Part shown: positions 1 through 9,101 of the stretch, piece by piece
Numbering within the stretch: the first letter of the stretch is position 1
Layout: each line of letters begins with the position of its first letter
Program-made: the position numbers and the translations under genes
The notes under the pieces: model-generated
Database searches by the model: none
What the model was told of the DNA's origin: nothing
The model's input: the letters and a program-made list of their open reading frames with translations, nothing else
Source: Nocardioides sp. GY 10113
GTDB taxonomy: Bacteria > Actinomycetota > Actinomycetes > Propionibacteriales > Nocardioidaceae
Assembly (NCBI RefSeq): GCF_004919105.1
Contig: NZ_STGK01000003.1
Location: 62,001-126,000 of the forward strand
Reading direction: 5' to 3'
Length of the DNA: 64,000 bases

Positions 1-157
1 CGTACTCGCGGACGTGCGCCGGCTGACCTCGAAGACTCCGGAGGCGGAATGGCCGCCGAGGTTCTTCGGCATCGGCGAGTCCAAGGATGGCCGCACCGAC
101 AACGCGCGGCGCGTCGACGAGATCCTTGCTGAGGGATTCGGCGCCGGACGCTCGTGA
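1..157 (+). CDS. VapB-type antitoxin, C-terminal part
   Basis: Only the last 51 codons are in the window (frame beginning at base 2). The tail reads FFGIGESKDGRTDNARRVDEILAEGFG and then stops, with the aromatic FFGIG turn and the ARRVDEILAEGFG tail that are familiar ends of ribbon-helix-helix antitoxins partnered with PIN toxins. The DNA-binding N-terminus lies to the left of the window, so the fold is inferred. The stop TGA (155-157) overlaps the GTG start of the next gene, so the two are translated together. In such pairs the antitoxin neutralises the toxin and represses the operon. Confidence 0.75.
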   Translation, partial: VLADVRRLTSKTPEAEWPPRFFGIGESKDGRTDNARRVDEILAEGFGAGRS

Positions 158-585
158 TCATCTGCGACACGGGCCCGATCTTTGCCGCGGCCGACCGCAG
201 GGACGCCGACCATCATGCCTGCGTCGAGCTGTTCACCGGGCTTCGACTCGCTGGCCGGCGCCTCCTCCTACCGCCAACAGTTCTCGCCGAAGTCGGATAC
301 ATGCTCGAGGCTAAGGTCGGGGCCTTCGCCGAGGCCGCCTTCCTCGAGTCCGTGGCGGCCGGCGGCTTCGAACTCGTCAACCTCACCCAGCCTGACGTCG
401 CTCGCATTGCCGAACTGGTGTCGCGGTACGACGACCTCCCGCTGGGCACCACCGACGCGTCGGTGATCGCACTTGCCGAGCGGTTGGGCGTGGAGGAGAT
501 CGCCACGCTTGATCATCGACACTTCCGCGTGGTTCGTCCGCGACACGTGGAGTCGTTCGTGCTGTTGCCAGCCATCGCCGGCTGA
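154..585 (+). CDS. vapC: PIN-domain ribonuclease toxin (VapC family)
   Basis: 143 aa, the usual length of a VapC toxin. The four acidic residues of the PIN active site are in place: D5 (CDTGP), E46 (LAEVGY), D101 (TTDAS) and D120 (TLDHRHF). PIN toxins use these to bind Mg2+ or Mn2+ and cut RNA, commonly tRNA or rRNA; the target here cannot be read from the sequence. The GTG start overlaps the antitoxin stop (GTGA), which supports the start chosen and tight co-translation. The pair lies at the left edge of an accessory segment, where stabilising toxin-antitoxin modules are common. Confidence 0.9.
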   Translation: MIICDTGPIFAAADRRDADHHACVELFTGLRLAGRRLLLPPTVLAEVGYMLEAKVGAFAEAAFLESVAAGGFELVNLTQPDVARIAELVSRYDDLPLGTTDASVIALAERLGVEEIATLDHRHFRVVRPRHVESFVLLPAIAG

Positions 586-965
586 CAGTCAGCGCCCCGA
601 GGCGAGCGGGGCCTGGCGTGCCGAGCGCCACAGTGCGTGACCGTAAGCCGATCGGCTACTGGGACGACACGGATCGCGGAATGAGCGTGCTAGTACAGGG
701 GAAACTGCCCGTCGGCCGCTGACGCGGGGTTGACGAATCGAGCGGTTCCGGGCGGCACGGTGCTCACCGGGTCGCCCCCATCCTCGGGTGTTCCCTATGC
801 GCTCATCGGCATGACAGTCCGCATCGATTCGCCGCGCGGCCCACCAGCGGCACCGCACCCCTGAGCCGTGTCTGCTGGGCTCTGCTCCAGACGATCAGGA
901 CGTTGGCTACGCCGACCTCCTGAAGGCGTCGCCCGCTGTGCTCTCACACTCCTCAAGCTCAGCAT

Positions 966-993
966 GCGGATTCGATTCCCGTCATCCGATCCA
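966..993 (+). other. possible tRNA 3'-end relic
   Basis: Bases 966-982 can fold as a T-arm (GCGGA, loop TTCGATT, CCCGT; one A-C mismatch and one G-T pair). They are followed by seven acceptor-like bases, a T and CCA at 991-993. No matching 5' half (it would need TCGGATG) was found upstream, so this is not a working tRNA. The rest of the 586-1102 gap shows no supported gene. It may be an old attachment-site remnant. Confidence 0.3.
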
Positions 994-1102
994 CCCATTG
1001 GCTGCCTGAATCGGCTGGCCAGGTTCGCGACGAGCGTCATCAGCCCGCCTCGTCGCGTGCTTCGAGACGCCGTCCGCCGGGACCATGATCGCAAGCGCCA
1101 TG

Positions 1103-2698
1103 TCAGCCATCGCCACCGCCGTCCGCCAACAGGGGCGCCATGAGGTCCAGAAGGGTATTCAATTGGTCCGCGGTCAGGTTGATGCCATCGAACAGCCGCT
1201 CAGGCTCCGTCGAGAGCCCAGGCTCGATGCGCAGGGCCTCGCGGAACTCCGCTCGCGACTGCTCGGGATGACCCAACCCGCACAGAGCAACGGCCCGGCA
1301 GAACGGTCCCCAGACCCGGCCACCCTCGTCGACGATGCTGGCCTCCCCCAGCGCCCCCGCAAGGTCGCCCTTCAGCAGGCACTCGAACGCCAGGTTCGCG
1401 TGTTGATACGTCGGGTGGAAAGGGTTCAGGTCGAAGGAGCGACGCGTCAATCGCGCGCCCAGGGCCCAGTCGCCGGCATTCATCAGAGCGCCTCCTGCAC
1501 TGAAGAGAAGCGAAGGATGGTCAGGCGATAGCTCCGCCGCGGTCCTTGCCTCCCTCGCGCACGTCTCCCAATCCCGCCGGCGGATGGCGAGAAAGGACAG
1601 TGCGAGGTGGGCTACTGCTGAGCGGGGGTCAGCAGTGAGGGCTCTTGCCGCGTGCGTCTCCACCAGAACACTGTCGGTACGCGCATCCAGATCGTCCCGA
1701 TAGACAAGTTCAGAGCCCACCGCGAAGGCAAACATCGCGTTGAGCTCGGGATCATGCGGACGGTCCGCGACAACTGCTGACAGTTCTGCCCGGGCCGCAG
1801 CAAGCGCCTCCTCGCTACCGACGGTGACGTAACGGTAGAGGGCCACTCGTGCCCGCTGGCCGCCGGTTGTCACGTCGCCCGCGACCTGCAGCTGGCGCGC
1901 GATCAAACCTGCGTAGTCACCCACCAGCGCGGCGGCTCTCACCGTCCACGTCTCGACTGCCAGTGCCTGGTCTTCAGATGGTTCAACCTCGACACGGTCG
2001 GACCACAGGAGCCGTCCGTCTTCACCGTCGAGCAGCTGCGTCAGAACGGTAGCTGCCTCCGCAGAACCAGCCACGCTGCACGTGAGGAGAAACTTCGCGC
2101 CCAGCTGAGTTCCCAGGACGCGGGCGTCCTCCGCGCGCTTGCGGGCGGCGAGAATCACTCGCAGCCCGTCAAACTTCTCCATGCGGGGCACCAGGGCGTT
2201 GGCGAATCTGGCCGCCACACCGCTGGGGTCACCCAGAGCATCGACCCAGACAACGGCTACTGCGGGCGGACCCGTCGGATGGGGCCCTGGGTGGGGGAGC
2301 TCCGACAGCTCAGCACGAGTGAACGTGGGAACGTACGATCCGACGGGCAATGCCAGCACCACCGGGTCTCGGCTTCCCTCTCCTCGGTAGTAGGCCTCGA
2401 GCGCACGGCGCACCCTCGTGGCGCGAACGCGGGTCACCGAGTGTGATTGCCCGTCGAAGTCGCCACTTCGATTCAGCGCGTACCGAGCCACCGTGCGCTC
2501 GTGCAAATGAGCGCCCCGGCCCGCCAACGTCTCGGCCGCAACGTATGCCAGGAAGTCCCTCGACCGCGGAGCCCTGGAGAATGCTTCGCTGTCCAGTACG
2601 CGCCTCAGGGCAGCGACGGCATCGGTGGACGAGACATTGGGGTCCGACAGCCCTTCGACCTCAGCCACATCCCGATCCATCGGCGTATCGACCTCCAC
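1103..2698 (-). CDS. TolB/TPR-type regulator-like protein
   Basis: 531 aa. Residues about 25-130 carry the block typical of proteins annotated as adenylate-cyclase-like or TolB/TPR regulators: FLAYVAAETLAGRGAHLHERTV, then DFDGQSHSVTRVRATRVRRALEAYY and LPVGSYVPTF. In that family this N-terminal region resembles a winged-helix/OmpR-like fold. About 145-260 looks like the TolB-type alpha/beta domain (VAVVWVDAL, GTQLGAKFLLTCSVAG). About 280-510 is helical and contains TPR-like units (AVAHLALSFLAIRRRDWETCAREARTAAELSPDHPSLLFSAG). There are no membrane segments or catalytic signature. A soluble regulator or scaffold is most likely. The start at 2698 is taken; a second ATG six codons in is possible. 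A decayed fragment of a paralogue lies at about 5250-5520. Confidence 0.65.
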   Translation of the reverse strand: MEVDTPMDRDVAEVEGLSDPNVSSTDAVAALRRVLDSEAFSRAPRSRDFLAYVAAETLAGRGAHLHERTVARYALNRSGDFDGQSHSVTRVRATRVRRALEAYYRGEGSRDPVVLALPVGSYVPTFTRAELSELPHPGPHPTGPPAVAVVWVDALGDPSGVAARFANALVPRMEKFDGLRVILAARKRAEDARVLGTQLGAKFLLTCSVAGSAEAATVLTQLLDGEDGRLLWSDRVEVEPSEDQALAVETWTVRAAALVGDYAGLIARQLQVAGDVTTGGQRARVALYRYVTVGSEEALAAARAELSAVVADRPHDPELNAMFAFAVGSELVYRDDLDARTDSVLVETHAARALTADPRSAVAHLALSFLAIRRRDWETCAREARTAAELSPDHPSLLFSAGGALMNAGDWALGARLTRRSFDLNPFHPTYQHANLAFECLLKGDLAGALGEASIVDEGGRVWGPFCRAVALCGLGHPEQSRAEFREALRIEPGLSTEPERLFDGINLTADQLNTLLDLMAPLLADGGGDG

Positions 2699-3172
2699 AT
2701 CGTGTCCGACCTCCTGTCATGCCACTGACAAGAAGGCCGCGCGTGCAACGGAACCGCCCAGCGCACTGGGTCGGTCGGTGGCCTCGCGATCGGCGTCCTT
2801 GCACGCGCTGATTCTGCATCGACCCGGACGTGCACACGCCCGGACAGGAGATCGAGCACGCAGCGAGGCGTGCGAGAGAGGCATCCCATGCCTGTCGCCG
2901 ACCCGGTCGTGACCGAGGCGGTCCACCGACCTCGGCGCCACAAGCGCGTCGCACCACCGTCCTGACGTCCGGAATCGTGGCCCGCCTCTTTGCATCGCGG
3001 TTGCCGTCGCGCCGGTGCTCTCGATGTGAACGCTCCCCGGCTGTGCCTTGTCCACCGCGCGATCGGCGGTGAGGCACCCGGCTGGCGTTCGTCGCCCGGG
3101 TGCCGCTGTCGCACCCGGATCCGCCGGGGGGACAGTGCGGCTCTGCGAGGTGGCTCCGACATGAGGCGAGTG
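2699..3172. other. 474-base non-coding gap
   Basis: Between the 5' end of the TPR-type regulator and the 3' end of the CPBP protease gene. No reading frame here has a recognisable product, and no strong hairpin or RNA gene was seen. It should hold the promoter of the regulator near its right-to-left start. Confidence 0.4.
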
Positions 3173-4129
3173 CTACCCGGCTTCCGGCTTATCGGTGCTC
3201 GCCCCATTCCCGGCTTCGTAGGCGGCGAGGGGAACTCGGTCCGTCTCCCGCTGCAGTTGCGCTCGGCGGAACCGGGGGAAGGCGAGGAGCGCGATGAGGG
3301 CCCACACGACCAGGGAAAGCAGGCTCGCCTCGACTCCGAATTCCCCGCCGGTCAGGAGGTCGTTGGAGCCCGCCGCCGGTCCGAAGGTCAAGAGTGAGAC
3401 GTCGCGAGGGACACCGCTCACGGGGATGCCGAAGACATTGCCCTGAGCGAAGTTCCAGCCGGCATGAAGGCCGCAGACCAGCCAGAGAGATCCATCGGCA
3501 AGTGCGATCAGTACGAAGGCCAGACTCACCACGATGATCGTGAGCAGCGGGATCGGGCTGAACTCGAGGTGCACGACCCCGAACCCCACGCTCACGAGCA
3601 CGACTGCCAGCCAACCCGGAAGTTGCGTCGCGTTGTTCTGGAGCAGGTAGCCCCGAGTGACGATCTCCTCAGTGGACCCCTGGACGATCCACACTGGGAT
3701 GAGCAGCAGGATCGGCAGGAGCGCGGAGACGCCGGACTCAGTGTGCGCCGACCCGGTTGAGCTGAGCTGTCCCGTACCCCACAGAACCAGCACCGGGACG
3801 ATGAAGATGCCGATGCCCCCGGCGAAGCCCATCGCAAGACGCGACGGTCCCCGGCCCCTCAGTCCGACCGAGGCGAAGGGCCTTCGTTCGAAGAGCCGCA
3901 GCCACAGGAACAGTACGAGCAGCGTCCCCGCGTTCGTGAGGAGCTCAACCCACTGTCCGCGGTAGCTGTTCGCTTCCGCGTCCAGCACAGAGAGCCCGAC
4001 CTCGTGAATGACACTGCTCACGATGATCACGCCCACGACAAAGCTGATGACCCAGGCGACCAACCAGTGCGTCTTGCGCCTGGCCTCGTAGGCGCCCAGG
4101 ACGAGTGGAGAGGTGCGAATGTCGCCCAT
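3173..4129 (-). CDS. CPBP-family intramembrane metalloprotease
   Basis: 318 aa with about eight hydrophobic segments. The CPBP (Abi/CAAX protease) motifs are present in order: E154-E155 and R159 in STEEIVTRGYLL, H187 in GVVHLEF, and H222 with N226 in LHAGWNF. In the family these form the membrane-embedded active site; members act in prenyl-protein processing, bacteriocin self-immunity or control of membrane regulators. The substrate here is unknown. The start at 4129 is preferred over upstream alternatives because an AGGAAGG ribosome site precedes it and the extra N-terminal residues would be low-complexity. It follows a second CPBP gene by 79 bases on the same strand, so the two may form an operon. 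Confidence 0.85.
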   Translation of the reverse strand: MGDIRTSPLVLGAYEARRKTHWLVAWVISFVVGVIIVSSVIHEVGLSVLDAEANSYRGQWVELLTNAGTLLVLFLWLRLFERRPFASVGLRGRGPSRLAMGFAGGIGIFIVPVLVLWGTGQLSSTGSAHTESGVSALLPILLLIPVWIVQGSTEEIVTRGYLLQNNATQLPGWLAVVLVSVGFGVVHLEFSPIPLLTIIVVSLAFVLIALADGSLWLVCGLHAGWNFAQGNVFGIPVSGVPRDVSLLTFGPAAGSNDLLTGGEFGVEASLLSLVVWALIALLAFPRFRRAQLQRETDRVPLAAYEAGNGASTDKPEAG

Positions 4130-4208
4130 GCCAGACCTTCCTGGAGCTAGCCGGTGGATCACAGACAACGCCGCAGGCTTGGGATAGTCCGCCTGTCGAG
4201 TTCCTGGC

Positions 4209-4970
4209 TCAGGCGGCGACTTCGGACTCGTCGGACTGGCCCACGCGTTGGCCCCTGGCCGACCGGACATAGACGAGTCCGAATACAAGGCCGACCAGCG
4301 CGTTCACGACTACCAGCGCCGCCAAAGAACCGGGCCGCTCGCCCGCGAAGGCCACGAAGTCCCACGCAGCATGCAGCACCATGCACAACACGAGCGTGCC
4401 TGAGAACCTGCGCAGAAGATAGAAGGTCGAGCCGACCCCGAAGGCAAGTAGCACCTGCGGGACCGATGCCGCACCCAATCCGAAGAACCAGTTCGGCAAG
4501 TGAAGGAGTCCGAAGAGAAGACACGAGAAGAACCACACGGCGGGCTCAGTCATCGTGGGACGGAAACCGGTGATGAGAATGCCTCGAGTAGTGATCTCCT
4601 CGGCGAAGCCGACGCCGGCGCTGCCCAAGAGCAGGAACAGCACCATGGCCCCGTTCAACCCGGAGAAGTCCGAGGTGATGGCGAAGAGGATCAGAAGAAT
4701 CGCCGTGAACGCGGGCGCGATCATGAGCCACCGCGCACCGGACCGTTCCCTCTCGAACATCACTGGTCGCCACCAGCCCAACCACCACACGGCAATAGCC
4801 ATGGCGATTCCGCCCACCCAGGTCGGGGCGAAGTACCACTTCATCAGCGTGTCGGCGCTTTCGCCGATGTTCTCGTAGTCGACGTCGGTAACGACCCACA
4901 CGCCATAGAACAGCACCAGGTACAGCATGAAGACGATCAGTGCGGTCGACGGCTTCGGCGATACGCGCAT
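4209..4970 (-). CDS. CPBP-family intramembrane metalloprotease
   Basis: 253 aa, largely hydrophobic, with the first membrane segment at about residues 9-28. CPBP motifs: E124-E125 and R129 in FAEEITTRGILI, H157 in LLHLPNW, and H200 with D204 in LHAAWDF. The last motif has Asp where the neighbour has Asn, which is within family variation. The ATG at 4970 follows AGAGG at a proper distance; longer starts add a polar arginine-rich stretch that does not fit a membrane protein. It is the upstream member of a two-gene CPBP set. The two proteins are similar only around the motifs, so this is not a recent duplication. Confidence 0.85.
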   Translation of the reverse strand: MRVSPKPSTALIVFMLYLVLFYGVWVVTDVDYENIGESADTLMKWYFAPTWVGGIAMAIAVWWLGWWRPVMFERERSGARWLMIAPAFTAILLILFAITSDFSGLNGAMVLFLLLGSAGVGFAEEITTRGILITGFRPTMTEPAVWFFSCLLFGLLHLPNWFFGLGAASVPQVLLAFGVGSTFYLLRRFSGTLVLCMVLHAAWDFVAFAGERPGSLAALVVVNALVGLVFGLVYVRSARGQRVGQSDESEVAA

Positions 4971-5249
4971 GGTCAAGAACCTCTCTGCTCTATGGCCCGA
5001 GGATGGGGTGCCCGGATCGCGACGGGAGAGCAGCTGATCGTGCTTCCTGCCCTCGGGCCGCATCGCGTCCACGAATGACTCGACCGCTCGGGGCGTCCGT
5101 GAGACACGTCCATGGATGCGGCTCCTCGCAACGATTCGGGGGGCTCGCACAAGTTTCACACGGACTCTGGCTCCCCGCGTGAGGCCGCGTGGCTGTAACC
5201 GTTACGAGCAAAGCAGCATCGGCGAGGCCGAGTAGAGCGACGCCCTGTA

Positions 5250-5520
5250 CCTCTTCCCCCGACCGCTCGGGATGACCCGAGCCCGCAAGCGACTGCTCGG
5301 CGAATGGCCCAGATTCCCCCGCCCTCGTCGGCGACGCCGGCTCCTTGCGCCACTTCCGAGGGTGACGTGGCGGTAGAACGCCAACCCGCGGCTATCCGGG
5401 GTCTGCCCCGGCGGATCAGCGCGCTCGGAGAGCGCTCCGACGCGTTGCCATGCACGAAGGAGGCCCTCGCGCTGGTAGCCGATGGCCTCAGCCGTCCGCG
5501 GCGACCCCCAATCCCACGGC
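5250..5520 (-). pseudogene. decayed fragment of a TPR-regulator paralogue
   Basis: Two short pieces match the intact TPR-type protein encoded at 1103-2698, in different reading frames. At 5352-5387 the complement reads GLAFYRHVTLGS, compared with VALYRYVTVGS in the intact protein. At 5255-5335 it reads VADEGGGIWAIRRAVACGLG, compared with VDEGGRVWGPFCRAVALCGLG. In the intact gene these are about 165 residues apart; here they are about 16 bases apart, so the middle is deleted and the frame broken. A weaker match runs upstream to about 5520. No intact N-terminus remains. Confidence 0.6.
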
Positions 5521-6009
5521 TCGACGTACAGATCCGTACGTACAGATCCAGACGTCCTACCGGTGCGAGCTGAGAGTCCCCACCCATCTACCTCACATCG
5601 GCACGATCGGACGTCCCAAGAGCCGAACCTCTTGCGACAACCGGCCGGCCGAACGTCCCTCCTCGCCGCGGGCGTCACGCGCCCCGTCCCGTTTGCCCCG
5701 TCCGGTGAGATTCCCGGGACGGGGGCCGTCAGCGGCACCGGGCTCGAGCCCGACCTGCTCCAGTCGGGCATGGCGGTGGCTGCCGCCGTGTTCGCCGGCG
5801 CGTACGGGGGGGCATTCGAGGCTCTCCCGAGCGCTGGAGATACCACTTATTCAGCACTTACTGCCTCCGAAATGGCCCGAGACGCCCCGAGGCGTCGGGG
5901 TAGAGTCGACGTACAAGACGACGTTTGATCCGCGCTTTCAGGCGTGATCCAGCGGTTTTCGGACATGTAGTCCGAGGTGAGTCGAGGTGTCCGGCGGACC
6001 CGTGACCGG
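5521..6009. other. non-coding stretch left of the tRNA fragment
   Basis: No supported gene. Bases about 5691-5760 (TCCCGTTTGCCCCGTCC followed by GTGAGATTCCCGG) are loosely similar to about 6493-6570, on the other side of the tRNA fragment, suggesting an old duplication around the attachment region. Confidence 0.35.
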
Positions 6010-6048
<39 letters not shown>

Positions 6049-6051
6049 GCA

Positions 6052-6092
6052 CGAACCCCCGCTCCGCCGACAGGCGGGGCGGGGGTTCGTCG
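6052..6092. terminator. hairpin terminator after the tRNA fragment
   Basis: ACGAACCCCCGC pairs with GCGGGGGTTCGT across a short GC-rich loop, four bases after the CCA end. It probably terminated the original tRNA-type gene. The T-run is short (GTCGTTT). Confidence 0.7.
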
Positions 6093-6427
6093 TTTCCGAC
6101 CACCCTGCCGTGCCTCACGCCGGGTCGGCTGGGTGCTGCCGAGGAGTGGCGATGCGTGTCGGCGTACTCCGGCGCGTGGTCACCCCCGTGGGCCTCGGCT
6201 GCGGGGCGGTCGCCCGACCGTCCGGCAGACTCCGGGGTGCGCCGCCGTCCAGGTGTGATGCCCAGTCAGGTTGTCCAACCGAGTGATGGGTGGAAGGCCA
6301 CCGAGGGCTGAAGGGGCCGATGGTGCGCAGGTAGTACCTCGGTCCCGCGCCGCGGATGAAGAGGATCGCCGAGCTCTGCTGGAGCGTGTTACATGGGCCC
6401 TCCGCGCGGCGGCGCAGACCCGGAGAC
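6093..6427. other. non-coding stretch
   Basis: No gene, RNA or strong repeat could be supported here. It separates the tRNA fragment from the first copy of the dispersed palindrome. Confidence 0.35.
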
Positions 6428-6477
6428 GGGTCGTGTGCCCCACGCCCCGGCATAGCGGGTCCTCAGGCACACGACCC
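6428..6477. repeat. dispersed palindrome, copy 1
   Basis: Outer arms GGGTCGTGTGCC (6428-6439) and GGCACACGACCC (6466-6477) are perfectly complementary, with a partly self-complementary core around CATAGCGGG. Three more copies with the same ten-base arm lie at 18223, 18306 and 27131. Being close to gene 3' ends, they may act as two-way terminators or REP-like elements. Confidence 0.75.
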
Positions 6478-6655
6478 GCCTCGCGCGCCGGACACGCGGT
6501 CCCGTGCGCCCCGTCCAGCGGACCCCGCCAGGTGAGGTTCCCGGTGACGGGCGCCTTGCTCGGTGCCGATCCACGAGCACCACCTGCCCCGGTTCGGAAG
6601 GCCAGGGGAGCGCCCCTCAGCTCCGCCGATCCGGTCCCTCGCGAGATACCGGACT

Positions 6656-6682
6656 GGCCGGACCCAGATGCTGGGTCCGGCC
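6656..6682. terminator. terminator hairpin for the gene at 6720
   Basis: GGCCGGACCCAG and CTGGGTCCGGCC form a perfect 12-base stem with a 3-base loop, 37 bases past the stop codon of the leftward gene. No T-run, as is usual in high-GC actinobacteria. Confidence 0.7.
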
Positions 6683-6719
6683 TTCTGGCGCTCCGGGCCG
6701 GGGGCGCCCCCCTGATCCC

Positions 6720-8858
6720 TCAGACCAGGCAGAGGCCCTGGTCGTCGTTGGTGCTGCGCACCGGGTAGGTGGAGCTCACGACCACGTCCTCGTTCAGCCA
6801 CAGCCGGACGACGTACCCGCACGGCGGGGCACCGGTGAAGTCGATCTGGAAGGCGCGACCCGGAGGCGGCGCCGGCACCGTCGTCGACAACGGCAGTCCC
6901 GAGCCCGGGGCGACCGGCGTCACCGGCCAGGGGTTCGAGCCGAGCACCTGGATCGACCAGGAGCGGAAGTTGAGGTCGCTCGCGATCAGCGTGCCCTGCA
7001 CCGGCCCGGCCGGCATCTTGCAGGCGGCCGCCGTCTCGAGCTGCAGCTCGACGTGCTCGACGGTGTTGTCCATCCGCACCGCCGCCTGGGCCTCGGCGAC
7101 CCAGGACCCGCCCACCCAGAACTCCAGGTAGACCGTCCACCGCTCGTCGCCGCCGGGTGCGAACCGGCCGAGCTCGCCCGCGTCGAACTGGGCCGACCCG
7201 GGGTAGATCAGCGCCCCGTCCGCCCCCGGCGTGACGGGGACCAGGGCGCCGCTCGGGCTCACCCGGACGAAGGCGGTGGTGAAGACGTGCTCGGAGCCGG
7301 AGTCGGAGACCGCCCGCAACCGGTAGGTGCGCCCGGCCAGCGCCGGGTCGAGCGGGCCCTGGAGGTGCACCCAGCCGGCGAACGGCGCCCCCACCGCCAC
7401 CGGACGGGCCACGTTCGCGATCACCACGGGCAGCGACCCGAGCGCGCCGACGCTGGTGAGACCGGTGACCTGACTGACGTTGTCCGACGGCACCCCGCCG
7501 ACCCGGGTGAACCGGGCCGTGCCGTCGTAGGGAAGGCCGGGGGCGACCTGCACGTGACGGTCGATCCGGTTGCCCCAGTACGGGACCGCGTCGGGGTCGG
7601 TGGTCGACGGCGGCGTCCCCCACGACAGCACCGCGCGGACCCGAGACAGCCGGGCCTCGTCGCAGGGCCGGCGGAGCGCGCCGAGGTCCACCGGCAGCAC
7701 CGCGGCGTAGCAGAGGCCGGGGTCGTCGACCTTCTCGTAGTCGTGGACCGCGACCTCGACGGTGCCGAGGTACTGCGGCGAGCAGTCGTCGTCCCAGTCG
7801 GCCCAGAAGGCGACGTACTCGGTGCTGCCCTTCGTGCACGGGCCCCCGGCGTAGCCGCTCGGCTTCTTGACCGTGAACGTCGCGACCAGTGCGCTGGCCG
7901 TCTCGTCGAGGCCGAGACACCTCAGCTCCTCGTAGGTCGTGTCGCCCTTGCCCTCGTCCAGCAGGTCGAGGATCGCGGAGAGGTCGATGTCGAGCCCCTT
8001 CAGCAGGTTGGCCGAGCCGAGGAAGACCTCCGGGGTCGGTCCCGCCAGCACCTTCTGCTGTGCGAGGTGCGGCACCATCGACCGGTGGTCGGGTACGTCG
8101 GCGCGCCGCGATGCCTCGAGCATCTCGGGCAGCGGCAGGGCCGCCACCGGCCCGGGGTCGGGCTCGGTGGGCGCCGGGACCGCCTTGAGGTGCGGCGGGA
8201 GCTGGGCGATGACCTTGTCCAGCACCGAGGAGCCGACCAGGTCGGCGATGTCGGTGAGCCAGAAGGTGCGCGGCCTGATCTGGATGCGGCACTCCCTGAT
8301 GTCGCCCCAGACCGGCTGCCAGTCGGCCGGCGAGGCCGGCGGGGGCGTGCTCGGCGGCTCGACGCCCCAGGAGAGGATCGCGCGGACCTTGGGCAGGACG
8401 GGCGAGCCGCACCATCGTCGCTTCGGGTGGTGGTCGACCCCGACCACGTACGACAGCGGGTGCCACCGACGTCCGGCGCAGTCCGTGCCGGCCGGGATGT
8501 CGTGGACGTTGACGACGGAGACGCCCGCGTCCTCCCAGCCGGTGCCGTAGTCCACCCAGAACCGGACGTACTCGAAGGACCCCGCCGTGCACAGCGGGCC
8601 GGAGTAGCCCGTCGGGCGACGCACCTCGATGGTCGCCTCGAGCCGGTCCCGCTCCGGGCTGTACGAGACGCACGAGAGTGCCTCGTACGTCGTGTCCGCG
8701 GCCAGCTTCTCGACCGCCTCGAAGCCCACGCCCGGCAGCGTGCCGAAGTAGTTGGGGTTGGTCCCCAACAGCGCCAGCATCCGGGCCCGGGTCGGGTGTA
8801 CGTCGGTCTCGGCGGGCGACTCTCCCGTGGCCCCCGCGCTCTTCTCGTGCTCGCTCAT
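6720..8858 (-). CDS. hypothetical protein with two repeated modules
   Basis: 712 aa, unknown function. Two related modules are visible. Module 1, about residues 53-165, starts DTTYEALSCVSYSPERDRLEATIEV and ends VRAILSWG. Module 2, about 305-414, starts DTTYEELRCLGLDETASALVATFTV and ends VRAVLSWG. Both contain a PxGYxGxxCxxGSxEYVxFWxD block and a VxVHD strand. About 430-712 looks beta-rich, with two or more immunoglobulin-like stretches (VHLQGPLDPALAGRTYRLRAV). There is no signal peptide or membrane segment. The ATG at 8858 is preceded by GGGGAGGAG; an upstream extension is arginine-rich and unlikely. It is divergent from the small acidic protein at 9102. Confidence 0.75.
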   Translation of the reverse strand: MSEHEKSAGATGESPAETDVHPTRARMLALLGTNPNYFGTLPGVGFEAVEKLAADTTYEALSCVSYSPERDRLEATIEVRRPTGYSGPLCTAGSFEYVRFWVDYGTGWEDAGVSVVNVHDIPAGTDCAGRRWHPLSYVVGVDHHPKRRWCGSPVLPKVRAILSWGVEPPSTPPPASPADWQPVWGDIRECRIQIRPRTFWLTDIADLVGSSVLDKVIAQLPPHLKAVPAPTEPDPGPVAALPLPEMLEASRRADVPDHRSMVPHLAQQKVLAGPTPEVFLGSANLLKGLDIDLSAILDLLDEGKGDTTYEELRCLGLDETASALVATFTVKKPSGYAGGPCTKGSTEYVAFWADWDDDCSPQYLGTVEVAVHDYEKVDDPGLCYAAVLPVDLGALRRPCDEARLSRVRAVLSWGTPPSTTDPDAVPYWGNRIDRHVQVAPGLPYDGTARFTRVGGVPSDNVSQVTGLTSVGALGSLPVVIANVARPVAVGAPFAGWVHLQGPLDPALAGRTYRLRAVSDSGSEHVFTTAFVRVSPSGALVPVTPGADGALIYPGSAQFDAGELGRFAPGGDERWTVYLEFWVGGSWVAEAQAAVRMDNTVEHVELQLETAAACKMPAGPVQGTLIASDLNFRSWSIQVLGSNPWPVTPVAPGSGLPLSTTVPAPPPGRAFQIDFTGAPPCGYVVRLWLNEDVVVSSTYPVRSTNDDQGLCLV

Positions 8859-9101
8859 GGCGACGCTCCTCCCCGAGGACGCCCTGTCCTCGTCACAGGG
8901 AGGAGGAGCCGTCGGGGGCGGAGATACGGCGGCAGGCGGCGTGCCGCCCGTCGGATGCGCCGGGATCCGGGTGCGACCGTGCGGACCGGCGCCGCTCACC
9001 GCGCGGTGGCTACCGTGGTTCGGACGCTGCCCAGCGGCGGTGCGCCCTCGCGGATCGTCCCGCCGCCCGTGCCGGCCAGCCACGACGAGAGCGGAGGTCC
9101 C

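Noticed and set aside
2699..3172. Several overlapping short frames on both strands
   Set aside because: None has a ribosome site with a recognisable product; composition is as expected for chance frames in GC-rich DNA.
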